Source: Paracoccus xiamenensis
Lineage (GTDB): Bacteria; Pseudomonadota; Alphaproteobacteria; Rhodobacterales; Rhodobacteraceae
Reading direction: 5' to 3'
Assembly (NCBI RefSeq): GCF_011308835.1
Contig: NZ_JAAOHY010000011.1
Location: 1-64,000, forward strand
DNA: 64,000 bases
Part shown: positions 25,608 through 33,170 of the stretch, piece after piece
How the letters are laid out: each line of letters opens with the position of its first letter
Position numbering within the stretch: position 1 is the stretch's first letter
Made by a program: the position numbers and the translations under genes
The notes under the pieces: generated by a model
What the model saw: the letters and a program-made list of their open reading frames with translations, nothing else
What the model was told of the DNA's origin: nothing
Databases searched by the model: none

Positions 25608-25898
25608 TCAGCTGTCGTCCTCTCGAATTGCAGACGGGTGGCGCAGCAGCGGCGTGACCGTGATTTCCATGAACGGAAACAGGGGCAGGCCGGACAGGAT
25701 TTCGTGCAGTTCCGCATTGTCCCGCACATCGAGAATGCTGACATTCGCGTATTGGCCGGCGACCCGCCAGATATGGCGCCACTTGCCCTGACGCTGAAGT
25801 TCCTGCGAATAGGCCTTTTCGCGGGAAAGGATCTCGGCCCGTTCATCGGCGGGCAGATCGCGCGGGATCTTCACGTCCATCGTCACATGATACAGCAT
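25608..25898 (-). CDS. catC: Muconolactone delta-isomerase
   Basis: ATG 25898 (MLYHVTMDVKIPRDL) is chosen over a GTG at 25904 because family members start MLYHV and GGAAGG lies 7 bases upstream. The 96-residue enzyme converts muconolactone to 3-oxoadipate enol-lactone. It starts two bases after the catB stop, so the two are translationally coupled. Confidence 0.95.
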   Translation of the reverse strand: MLYHVTMDVKIPRDLPADERAEILSREKAYSQELQRQGKWRHIWRVAGQYANVSILDVRDNAELHEILSGLPLFPFMEITVTPLLRHPSAIREDDS

Positions 25899-25900
25899 TG

Positions 25901-27088
25901 TCACACCTTCCTTCCGGCCAGGCTGATCGTCTTGCGAATGCCGTCGCGGGAAAAGAAGGCCACGCGGTCATCATCCAGCGTCACGCCAAGGCCGGGGCCT
26001 GTCGGCACGGTCAGCTCGAAATCGCTGTAATCCAGCGGCTCTGTCAGGATTTCCTCGGTCAGCAGCAGGGGGCCGAACAGTTCGGTGCCCCATTGCAGAT
26101 TGGCGAAAGTGGCGAAGGCATGGGCAGAAATCACGGTGCCAACCGCGCCCTCCAGCATGGTGCCTCCGTACAGCCCGATCCCCGCAGCATCGGCGATGGC
26201 GGCGACGCGCAGCGCGTTGAAGGCACCGCCGCTTTGTTCCAGCTTGACCGCGAAAACATCGGCGCCGTGGGTCCGGGCCAGTTCAAACGCGCTTTCCGGG
26301 CCGGTCAGCGATTCATCGGCCATCAGCGCGACCGGGAAGCGGCGCACCAGCCGGGTCAGCGCGGCGGTATGGGCGACGGGCTGTTCCACCAACTCGCATC
26401 CCGCATCTGCCAGCGCGGCCATGCCAAAGGCGGCATCGCTTTCGCTCCATGCCATATTCACATCGACGCGCACCGCCGCCCGGTCGCCAAGCGCCGACTT
26501 GATCGCCGCCACATGGGCAATGTCGTCGCGGATCGCGCGGGCACCGATCTTCAGCTTGAAGACATTGTGGCGGCGCAGGTCCAGCATCCGCTCGGCCTCG
26601 GCAATATCGCGGGCGGTATCACCCGAGGCCAGCGTCCATGCCACTGGCAGCCGGTCACGCCTCCGCCCGCCCAGCAACTCGCTGACCGGCAGGCCAAGCC
26701 GTTTGCCCTGCGCATCCAGCAACGCAGTCTCAATAGCGGATTTGGCAAAGCGGTTTTCGCGGACCATCTTGCCGATGCGGGCCATCAGCGCCTGCACACG
26801 GGTCGCATCCTGACCAACCATCACCGGCGCGACCCAGCAGTCGATATTGGTCTTCATGCTTTCCGGGCTTTCGCCGCCATAGGCCAACCCGCCGATGGTG
26901 GTGCCTTCGCCCACACCGACGATCCCGTCGCTGCAATGCACGCGGACAAGCATCAGCACCTGTCCGTTCATGGTGGCAACCGACAGCTTATGTGGCCGTA
27001 TCGTCGGCAGATCGATGATCACCGTTTCCACCCGCGTGATGACCGGGGCGGCGGTGCCTGTGGCGAAAGGGGCGTGTGACTGTTCCAT
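25901..27088 (-). CDS. catB: Muconate cycloisomerase
   Basis: This 395-residue enolase-superfamily enzyme lactonises cis,cis-muconate. Catalytic residues are visible: the KLK motif at 178-180 (FKLKIG), metal ligands Asp209 (RVDVN), Glu235 (VEQP) and Asp258 (MADES), and Lys282. It is the first gene of the operon, divergent from the LysR-type regulator with a 166-base gap containing the operator. Confidence 0.95.
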   Translation of the reverse strand: MEQSHAPFATGTAAPVITRVETVIIDLPTIRPHKLSVATMNGQVLMLVRVHCSDGIVGVGEGTTIGGLAYGGESPESMKTNIDCWVAPVMVGQDATRVQALMARIGKMVRENRFAKSAIETALLDAQGKRLGLPVSELLGGRRRDRLPVAWTLASGDTARDIAEAERMLDLRRHNVFKLKIGARAIRDDIAHVAAIKSALGDRAAVRVDVNMAWSESDAAFGMAALADAGCELVEQPVAHTAALTRLVRRFPVALMADESLTGPESAFELARTHGADVFAVKLEQSGGAFNALRVAAIADAAGIGLYGGTMLEGAVGTVISAHAFATFANLQWGTELFGPLLLTEEILTEPLDYSDFELTVPTGPGLGVTLDDDRVAFFSRDGIRKTISLAGRKV

Positions 27089-27145
27089 GTCGCAAAAATG
27101 CGCCCGGCCGGACCTATCCGTCCAACACCATTTGCATTTGAAACG

Positions 27146-27160
27146 ATACCTTCAGGGTAT
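27146..27160. promoter_or_regulatory. LysR operator ATAC-N7-GTAT
   Basis: ATAC (27146-27149), seven bases, then GTAT (27157-27160) is the exact consensus bound by BenM/CatM-type regulators of benzoate and catechol degradation. It lies in the gap between the divergent catB and LysR genes, 57 bases upstream of the catB start. Binding is inferred. Confidence 0.8.
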
Positions 27161-27254
27161 TATTATCGAAAACACTCGGCCATTCAGCGGTTTGCCGGGT
27201 GGCAGAATACCCGAAATAAAGGCAGCAACAGAGCGCGAGAGCGGGAGAATCGAG

Positions 27255-28187
27255 ATGGAGCTTCGGCAATTGCGCTATTTCACCGCCGTCGCGCGCGAGC
27301 GGAACTTTACCCGCGCCGCCGCGGCATTGCATATCGCGCAGCCGCCGCTAAGCCGGCAGATCCAGCTGCTGGAGGAGGAATTGGGCATCACCCTGATCCT
27401 GCGCGACAGCCGCCCGATCAAGCTGACCGATGCCGGGCGGCTGTTCTATGAACAGGCGCTGCAAATCCTTGGCCGGGTTGAACAGATGAAGGACGCCACC
27501 CGACGCGTCGGGCTGAACCGCAATCAGGTGCTGTCGATCGGCTTCGTCGCCTCGACCCTTTACGGCGGCTTGCCGACACTGATCCGCAAGCTGCGCCAGA
27601 ACACGCCGGAACTGGATATTCAATTGCTGGAGATGCTGTCGATCCAGCAGGTCCCGGCCCTGAAGGAAGGCCGCATCGACCTGGGCATCGGCCGCCTGAA
27701 GCATCACGATCCGAACATCGCCAGCACCGTCTTGCGTCAAGAGCGGCTGGTGGTTGCGCTGCCCGAGGATTCGGCGCTGGCGCAGCAGGATGGGCCGCTT
27801 CCGCTGTCGATGCTGGCGGGACAACGGCTGATCGTTTATCCGAACGCGCCGCGCCCAAGCTATGCCGACCAGATCCTGACCTTGTTGCAGGATCACGACA
27901 TCCGCCCCGGCGAGGTGCTGGAAATGCGCGAGATCCAGAGCGCGCTTGGTCTGGTCGCGGCGGATTCGGGGATCTGCATCATTCCGTCCTCCGCGCGGCA
28001 GATGCGGTCCGATCTGCGGTATCGGGTGATAGACAACCCCGGTGCGACCTCGCCCGTTATACTTTATCATCGGGCGGGCGACAGATCGCGCCATCTCGAT
28101 CTGGTCAAGCGGCTGATCAGCGACATGTATGCCGAAAACCCGGTCTGGCTTGCGGATAACAACCTGCCTGACAGCGCCGGAGATTAG
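27255..28187 (+). CDS. catR: LysR-type regulator of ben/cat genes (BenM/CatM/CatR-like)
   Basis: ATG 27255 (MELRQLRYFTAVARERNFT) starts a 310-residue LysR protein. The winged HTH is RAAAALHIAQPPLSRQIQLL, followed by the linker helix and an effector domain. The family responds to cis,cis-muconate and, in BenM, to benzoate. It is divergent from catB with an exact ATAC-N7-GTAT site between them, so control of the catB-to-pcaD operon is strongly suggested. Longer in-frame starts overlap catB and are rejected. Confidence 0.92.
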   Translation: MELRQLRYFTAVARERNFTRAAAALHIAQPPLSRQIQLLEEELGITLILRDSRPIKLTDAGRLFYEQALQILGRVEQMKDATRRVGLNRNQVLSIGFVASTLYGGLPTLIRKLRQNTPELDIQLLEMLSIQQVPALKEGRIDLGIGRLKHHDPNIASTVLRQERLVVALPEDSALAQQDGPLPLSMLAGQRLIVYPNAPRPSYADQILTLLQDHDIRPGEVLEMREIQSALGLVAADSGICIIPSSARQMRSDLRYRVIDNPGATSPVILYHRAGDRSRHLDLVKRLISDMYAENPVWLADNNLPDSAGD

Positions 28188-28196
28188 GCCCGGCGG

Positions 28197-29390
28197 TCAC
28201 ACTCGCTCCAGCGCCAGCGCTATGCCCTGACCGACGCCGATGCACATGGCGGATAGCGAGCGCTTGCCGCCCCCTCGTGCCAGTTCCAGCGCCGCCGTGC
28301 CGGTGATGCGCGCCCCCGACATGCCAAGCGGATGGCCAAGCGCAATCGCCCCGCCATTGGGATTCACGCGCGGGTCGTCGTCGGCGATGCCAAGGTCGCG
28401 AAGCGTCGCCAAACCCTGACTTGCAAAGGCCTCGTTCAGTTCTATCACGTCGAAATCTGCTTGAGACAGCCCCAGCCGCGCCATCAGCTTGCGGGACGCG
28501 GGCGCGGGGCCAAAACCCATGATGCGCGGCGCGACACCGGCCGTGGCGCCGCCCAAGACGCGGGCGATCGGGGTCAGCCCGTAGCGTTTAGCCGCCGCCT
28601 CAGACGCCACGATCAGCGCCGCGGCCCCGTCATTCACGCCCGAGGCATTGCCCGCCGTGACCGAACCATTGGCAAACAGCGGCTTCAGCTTGGCCAATGC
28701 CTCGGCGGTGGTGTCGCGGGGGTGTTCATCCTGCGTCACCAGCACCGGATCGCCCTTGCGCTGCGGGACGCTGACCGGTGTGATCTCGACCGAGAGGCGC
28801 TCTCGCGCGGCGGCGGCCTTTGTCTGGCTGGCAAGCGCCATGGCGTCCTGTGCCTTGCGGCTGATGCCGAACTCATCGGCCACGTTCTGTCCGGTCTGCG
28901 GCATGCTGTCGGTGCCGTATTGCGCATCCATCGCCGGATTGACGAAACGCCAGCCGATGGTGGTGTCGTAAACCGCATTGCTGCGGCTGAAGGCGCTTTC
29001 GGCCTTGGGCATCACGAAGGGCGCGCGCGACATGCTTTCGACGCCGCCCGCGATCATCAGCTCTGCCTCGCCTGCCTTGATGGCGCGGGCGGCGGCGATC
29101 ACCGCGTCCATGCCCGACCCGCAAAGCCGGTTGATGGTGGTGCCCGGCACCTCGATCGGCAGGCCGGCCAGCAGCAGCGACATGCGCGCGACATTGCGGT
29201 TATCCTCGCCCGCCTGATTGGCGCAGCCCATGATGACGTCATCGACGGCCTGCCAGTCGACGCCGGCATTCCGCGCCATCAGCGCACGCAAGGGGATCGC
29301 CCCCAGATCGTCGGTGCGGACGGATGAAAGCGCGCCGCCAAAGCGGCCGATGGGGGTGCGGATATAGTCGCAGATATAGGCTTCAGCCAT
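28197..29390 (-). CDS. pcaF: 3-oxoadipyl-CoA thiolase
   Basis: The 397-residue thiolase splits 3-oxoadipyl-CoA into succinyl-CoA and acetyl-CoA. The acylated cysteine is in [12 protein letters not shown], the catalytic histidine in [16 protein letters not shown] and the second cysteine in AMCIGVGQG. It starts one base after the pcaJ stop and ends 9 bases from the convergent catR stop. Confidence 0.95.
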   Translation of the reverse strand: MAEAYICDYIRTPIGRFGGALSSVRTDDLGAIPLRALMARNAGVDWQAVDDVIMGCANQAGEDNRNVARMSLLLAGLPIEVPGTTINRLCGSGMDAVIAAARAIKAGEAELMIAGGVESMSRAPFVMPKAESAFSRSNAVYDTTIGWRFVNPAMDAQYGTDSMPQTGQNVADEFGISRKAQDAMALASQTKAAAARERLSVEITPVSVPQRKGDPVLVTQDEHPRDTTAEALAKLKPLFANGSVTAGNASGVNDGAAALIVASEAAAKRYGLTPIARVLGGATAGVAPRIMGFGPAPASRKLMARLGLSQADFDVIELNEAFASQGLATLRDLGIADDDPRVNPNGGAIALGHPLGMSGARITGTAALELARGGGKRSLSAMCIGVGQGIALALERV

Positions 29391-29391
29391 C

Positions 29392-30063
29392 TTACACCTC
29401 CGGCACGGTCAGATCGGCCACGCTACCGTCGATATGCAGCGGCGCGCCGGTCAGGGATTGCAATTCGTCCAGCGACACCGCCGCCAGCTTTTCGCGCAGC
29501 ACGAAGCGGCCATCCTCGACATCCACCACGGCAAGCGAGGTATAGATGCGCGTGACACAGCCCACGCCGGTCAGCGGCAGGGTGCATTGCTGAACCAGCT
29601 TCGGCTTGCCGTCCTTGGTGGTGTGATCGGTCAGCACCGCGACGCGCTTGGCACCGTGGACCAGATCCATCGCGCCGCCCACCGCGGGCACGCCCTTCGG
29701 CCCGGTCGACCAATTCGCCAGATCACCGTTCTGCGCAACCTGATAGGCGCCGAGGATTGCCACATCCAGATGACCGCCCCGCACCATGGCGAAGCTGTCG
29801 GCGTGGTGGAAAAAGGCCGTACCGGGTTTGATCGTCACCGCCTTCTTGCCGGCATTGATCAGATCCCAGTCTTCTTCACCGGGCTGCGGCGCCTCGCCAA
29901 AGCCCAGAATGCCGTTTTCGGTGTGAAACACCGCCTGCCGGCCCTCGGGCTGGAAGCGGGCGACCATTTCAGGGAAACCGATGCCAAGGTTGACATAGGC
30001 GCCATCCGCGATGTCCTGCGCCGCGCGCCAGGCGATTTGTGCGTTGGAAAGTCTGGTTGTCAT
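29392..30063 (-). CDS. pcaJ: 3-oxoadipate CoA-transferase beta subunit
   Basis: ATG 30063 overlaps the pcaI stop (ATGA), giving 223 residues. The subunit carries the catalytic glutamate in TENGILGFG and the typical start of the subunit (QIAWRAAQDIADGAYVNLGI). With PcaI it transfers CoA from succinyl-CoA to 3-oxoadipate. Confidence 0.95.
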   Translation of the reverse strand: MTTRLSNAQIAWRAAQDIADGAYVNLGIGFPEMVARFQPEGRQAVFHTENGILGFGEAPQPGEEDWDLINAGKKAVTIKPGTAFFHHADSFAMVRGGHLDVAILGAYQVAQNGDLANWSTGPKGVPAVGGAMDLVHGAKRVAVLTDHTTKDGKPKLVQQCTLPLTGVGCVTRIYTSLAVVDVEDGRFVLREKLAAVSLDELQSLTGAPLHIDGSVADLTVPEV

Positions 30064-30794
30064 GCTGCCACCTCGGGATGGGTTACCTTTGCGCGGTTGA
30101 GGTCTTCTTCCTGCGCCGGGTGCGGGACCGACACGACCGCATCGACGAAGATGCCGGGGGTGACGACCGCTTCGGGATCGATACCGCCCGGTTCGACCAC
30201 TTGGCTGACCTGCGCGATGGTCCGGGTTGCCGCCGTCGCCATCAGCGGCGCGAAGTTCCGCGCGGCCATGCGGTAGGTCAGGTTGCCCAGATGGTCGCCG
30301 ATCTCTGCTTTGATCAGCGCGAAATCCGCCCGAAGCCAGCGTTCCTGCACATAGGAACGCCCGTCGAATTCGGCCACCGGCTTGCCCTTGGCCAGATCGG
30401 TGCCGAAGCCGGTCGGCGTGTAGAAGGCGGGGATCCCCGCACCTCCGGCGCGGATGCGTTCGGCCAGCGTGCCCTGCGGGACCAACTCCAGCGCAATCTC
30501 TCCGGCCAGGTATTTCTCGGTAAAGACGCGCGGATCGGCCGAACGCGGGAACGAGCAGACCATCTTCGCGACCATGCCCTGCTCGATCATCGCGGCGATG
30601 CCGACATGGCCATTGCCGGCATTGTTGTTGATGACCGTCAGGTTCTTCGGGCTGCCGGTCGCGAGGTATCGGTCGATCAGCGCGTGGATCAACTCGATCG
30701 GCGCGCCAGAGCCGCCGAACCCCCCGATCATCACCGTGGCATTGTCGGGAATTCCTGCGACGGCCTCGGCCAGGTCTGCGATACGTTTGTCCAT
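30060..30794 (-). CDS. pcaI: 3-oxoadipate CoA-transferase alpha subunit
   Basis: The 244-residue subunit contains the alpha-type motifs MIGGFGGSGAPIELIHAL and INNNAGNGHVGIAAMIEQG. It is the first gene of pcaIJF, divergent from the IclR-type regulator with a 106-base gap holding the repeat operator. Confidence 0.95.
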   Translation of the reverse strand: MDKRIADLAEAVAGIPDNATVMIGGFGGSGAPIELIHALIDRYLATGSPKNLTVINNNAGNGHVGIAAMIEQGMVAKMVCSFPRSADPRVFTEKYLAGEIALELVPQGTLAERIRAGGAGIPAFYTPTGFGTDLAKGKPVAEFDGRSYVQERWLRADFALIKAEIGDHLGNLTYRMAARNFAPLMATAATRTIAQVSQVVEPGGIDPEAVVTPGIFVDAVVSVPHPAQEEDLNRAKVTHPEVAA

Positions 30795-30855
30795 GAACCC
30801 TCCTGCATTTCACCGGCAAACTAGGCGCCGCCGAAGCCGAGCGGCAAGCCATTCC

Positions 30856-30902
30856 GTGCGCATATTGACATTAGTTCGCATGGCGATGTTTTCTGTGCGC
30901 AT
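30856..30902. promoter_or_regulatory. Three direct repeats, likely IclR (PcaR/PcaU) operator
   Basis: GTGCGCAT (30856-30863), GTTCGCAT (30874-30881) and GTGCGCAT (30895-30902) repeat at 18- and 21-base spacing between pcaI and the divergent regulator. PcaU and PcaR bind sets of about 10-bp repeats in the equivalent place. The last repeat overlaps the regulator's ATG at 30901, which would allow autorepression. Confidence 0.6.
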
Positions 30903-31659
30903 GGCGAACAAATCGGATATCGTCGGCTCGCTGGCCAAAGGACTGCAGGTGATCGAGGCGTTTCGCGCCGAACAGCCGCGCATGTCCATTTCCGACGTGG
31001 CGACGGTCACCGGGCTAGATCGCGCCACCGCGCGGCGCTGCCTGCTGACGCTGCATGAACTGGGCTATGCCGATTATGACGGCAAGTTCTTCACCCTGAC
31101 CGCGCGCGTCCTTCGGCTTGGCATGGGCGCGCTTGCGGCGATGCCGCTGGCACAGGTGGTGCAGCCCTGGCTGGATCAGCTGTCAGAGCGGATAGGGCAA
31201 TCGACCTCGGTCTCGATCCTTGACGGGACCGAGATCGTCTATCTGGCCCGCGCGGCGCAGCGGCGGGTGATGTCGATCGGCCTGATGCCCGGTTCGCGGC
31301 TTGCCGCGCATCGCACCTCTATGGGGCGGGTGCTGCTGGCGGCGCTGCCAGAGGCCGATGCCCGCGCCATTATCGAGGCCTCCGACCTGACGCCCCGCAC
31401 CCCCTATAGCCTGACCGATCCGGCCGACATCATGTCCCGCATCGCCGCCGCCCGCCGCGATGGCTATTGCGTGATCGATCAAGAGGTCGAGCAGGGGCTG
31501 CGATCCATCGCGGTGCCGATCTATTCGGTGCATGACCGCGTTGTGGCCGCGCTGAATACGGGCGTCGCGGCGGTGCAGGCAGATGCTGGCGATCTGGTCG
31601 GCCTGTATCTGGAACCGCTGCTGAAAGTGCAGGACGGCTTGCGCAGGGTATTGCGATAA
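30901..31659 (+). CDS. pcaR: IclR-family regulator of pcaIJF (PcaR/PcaU-like)
   Basis: ATG 30901 (MANKSDIVGSLAKGLQVIEA) gives 252 residues, the usual size. The winged HTH is ISDVATVTGLDRATARRCLL, and the ligand domain has the typical GRVLLAALPE and a conserved C-terminal cysteine region (DGYCVIDQEVEQGLRSIAVP). PcaR/PcaU proteins sense 3-oxoadipate or protocatechuate. The position next to pcaI suggests control of the last pathway steps. PobR-type function is the alternative. Confidence 0.88.
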   Translation: MANKSDIVGSLAKGLQVIEAFRAEQPRMSISDVATVTGLDRATARRCLLTLHELGYADYDGKFFTLTARVLRLGMGALAAMPLAQVVQPWLDQLSERIGQSTSVSILDGTEIVYLARAAQRRVMSIGLMPGSRLAAHRTSMGRVLLAALPEADARAIIEASDLTPRTPYSLTDPADIMSRIAAARRDGYCVIDQEVEQGLRSIAVPIYSVHDRVVAALNTGVAAVQADAGDLVGLYLEPLLKVQDGLRRVLR

Positions 31660-31838
31660 ATGTTAGGCTGAAAGTCGACGATCAGGCGCAGATAGTCAGC
31701 GCATGCACCGAGGCGCTTCATTTTTCTGCTCTCAGATCAACGGGATCTGGGCGCTTTTGGCCTGCTTGAACGGCTCACCATCGCAAGCGATTGAACCGCG
31801 TGCGACCGCCGACACCACGTCTGACGCACGATCCTTGC

Positions 31839-31859
31839 CACTTTCCGTAGCGGAAAGTG
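31839..31859. promoter_or_regulatory. Perfect 9-bp inverted repeat CACTTTCCG-TAG-CGGAAAGTG
   Basis: Perfect 9-base arms are separated by TAG, 30 bases upstream of a -35-like element. The size and symmetry suit an operator for a dimeric regulator, and MarR-type proteins often control their own promoter. Which protein binds it is unknown. Confidence 0.5.
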
Positions 31860-31889
31860 CAAGATTCGCGCATCCGGCAAAACAAGCTG

Positions 31890-31919
31890 TTGACGTAGGG
31901 AAATTAACATTCGTCTATA
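31890..31919 (+). promoter_or_regulatory. Candidate sigma-70-type promoter for the MarR gene
   Basis: TTGACG (31890-31895) and TCTATA (31914-31919) are separated by 18 bases, about 90 bases before the start codon. Confidence 0.5.
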
Positions 31920-32012
31920 GGCAGGCTTGAAATAGAAGCCGCGACTTCCCGGCATGCCGTTCCAACAGTTCGGTATGAAATCGGGCCACGGCAGAGAAAG
32001 TGAGCATTTTAA

Positions 32013-32525
32013 ATGAAGGATTTCGATTACGAACCTGTTGCTTCCAGCAAGATCGAACTTGGCTACTTGGCGGGTGATATTTCATTCATGGCCCGCGTCC
32101 TGTTCGCCCATGTGCGGTTGGCCAATGCCGAGTTTCATCGTGAATGGGATACCGTCAGCGGCACGTTGTCGCTGATCAGCCTGATCGCGCTGAATCCGGG
32201 GATATCGCAGAACGACCTGGCCAATGCAGTGGTGATGAAGAAGTCCGCCGTCACCAAGCTGATCGGGGAATTGGAAGCCAAGGGCCTGGTCCAGCGTGAC
32301 AAGCCGAAATCGGATCGCCGCTTCAACGCACTGAGCCTTACGCTCGACGGCGAGGCCTATTGGCTGGAGCTGCGTGACAGGGTGCTGGAACGTCAGGAGT
32401 TTCTTCTGCAGCCGTTGAACTGCCGTGACCGGGACAAGTTGTTTGCGCTTATGGGAAGGCTGGTGGCCTATTATGCCGACAATCCTGTCCCGGCCGAACG
32501 TCCCGCAGCGAAGACCGGACATTAG
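32013..32525 (+). CDS. MarR-family transcriptional regulator
   Basis: The 170-residue protein contains a MarR winged helix: ISQNDLANAVVMKKSAVTKL (recognition helix), then LEAKGLVQRDKPKSDRRFNA with the typical wing. MarR proteins bind small aromatic or oxidant ligands. It is alone in its transcription unit, between the pca genes and the DNA-repair cluster, and converges on pdeM. Its position near aromatic catabolism genes makes a role there possible. Confidence 0.9.
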   Translation: MKDFDYEPVASSKIELGYLAGDISFMARVLFAHVRLANAEFHREWDTVSGTLSLISLIALNPGISQNDLANAVVMKKSAVTKLIGELEAKGLVQRDKPKSDRRFNALSLTLDGEAYWLELRDRVLERQEFLLQPLNCRDRDKLFALMGRLVAYYADNPVPAERPAAKTGH

Positions 32526-32531
32526 GCCCGG

Positions 32532-33170
32532 TCAGCCGGTGTAGCGCAGCGGAATAGCCAGCGCCCGCTGTCCGGTCAAAATCGCGATCCCGTTGGGAAC
32601 CAGTGCCTGAAGGCTGGGGTGGTCATGGCGCAGGCCGCCGGTGTAGTGCCCGAAGGCAGGCAGGATCAAATGATCACGGCCGACCAGGAAAGCTGCCCGG
32701 CTGCGCCCGGCGATACGCGCCTTGGGGTGATAGTGCCCCGAGATGTCCGGCCCCTGCCCCGGCGCCGCGATATGGCGCAATTGCAGCCCGGAATGCCGCA
32801 GCAGCGGGGCGCCGGATCCCCCATCGTGATTTCCCGCGACCAGAAAGCTCTGCTGCGTCGAGAGCAGGCTGTCAAACTGCGCCCGTTCTGGCGCAGGCAG
32901 CGCCTGCCCCGCTGCATCATCGTCGAAGATGTCGCCCAGCAAGGCCAGCAGCGCGGGGCGGATGGCCTGAATCTCGGCTGCCAGCCGATCCAGCGTTTCG
33001 CGCGTCTCGAACGGCGGCAGCAGCGTGCCCCCCCGTCTGGCCATACGCTGGGACTTGCCCAGATGCAGGTCCGACAGGATCAGCATCCCCTCGGCGGGCC
33101 AATACAGCGCGCCAGAGGGGCGGGCGACGAAATCGCGGCCGGCAAAGCAGAAGGGATGATCCGCCATCAC
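32532..33170 (-). CDS. pdeM: Ligase-associated DNA damage response endonuclease PdeM
   Basis: This 212-residue calcineurin-like metallophosphoesterase has LSDLHLGKSQR, GDIFDDD, GNHDGG and GHYHPKA motifs for two metal ions. It is the last of four genes (exonuclease, ligase, helicase, PdeM) joined by 4-bp overlaps; its start overlaps the helicase stop. The cluster is a known bacterial DNA-repair cassette. Confidence 0.9.
   Translation of the reverse strand: MMADHPFCFAGRDFVARPSGALYWPAEGMLILSDLHLGKSQRMARRGGTLLPPFETRETLDRLAAEIQAIRPALLALLGDIFDDDAAGQALPAPERAQFDSLLSTQQSFLVAGNHDGGSGAPLLRHSGLQLRHIAAPGQGPDISGHYHPKARIAGRSRAAFLVGRDHLILPAFGHYTGGLRHDHPSLQALVPNGIAILTGQRALAIPLRYTG

Larger units (their letters stand above)
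31660..32012. other. Intergenic control region before the MarR gene
   Basis: No gene was recognised. It holds the perfect inverted repeat at 31839-31859 and a promoter-like sequence at 31890-31919, both upstream of the MarR-type gene. Confidence 0.5.
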
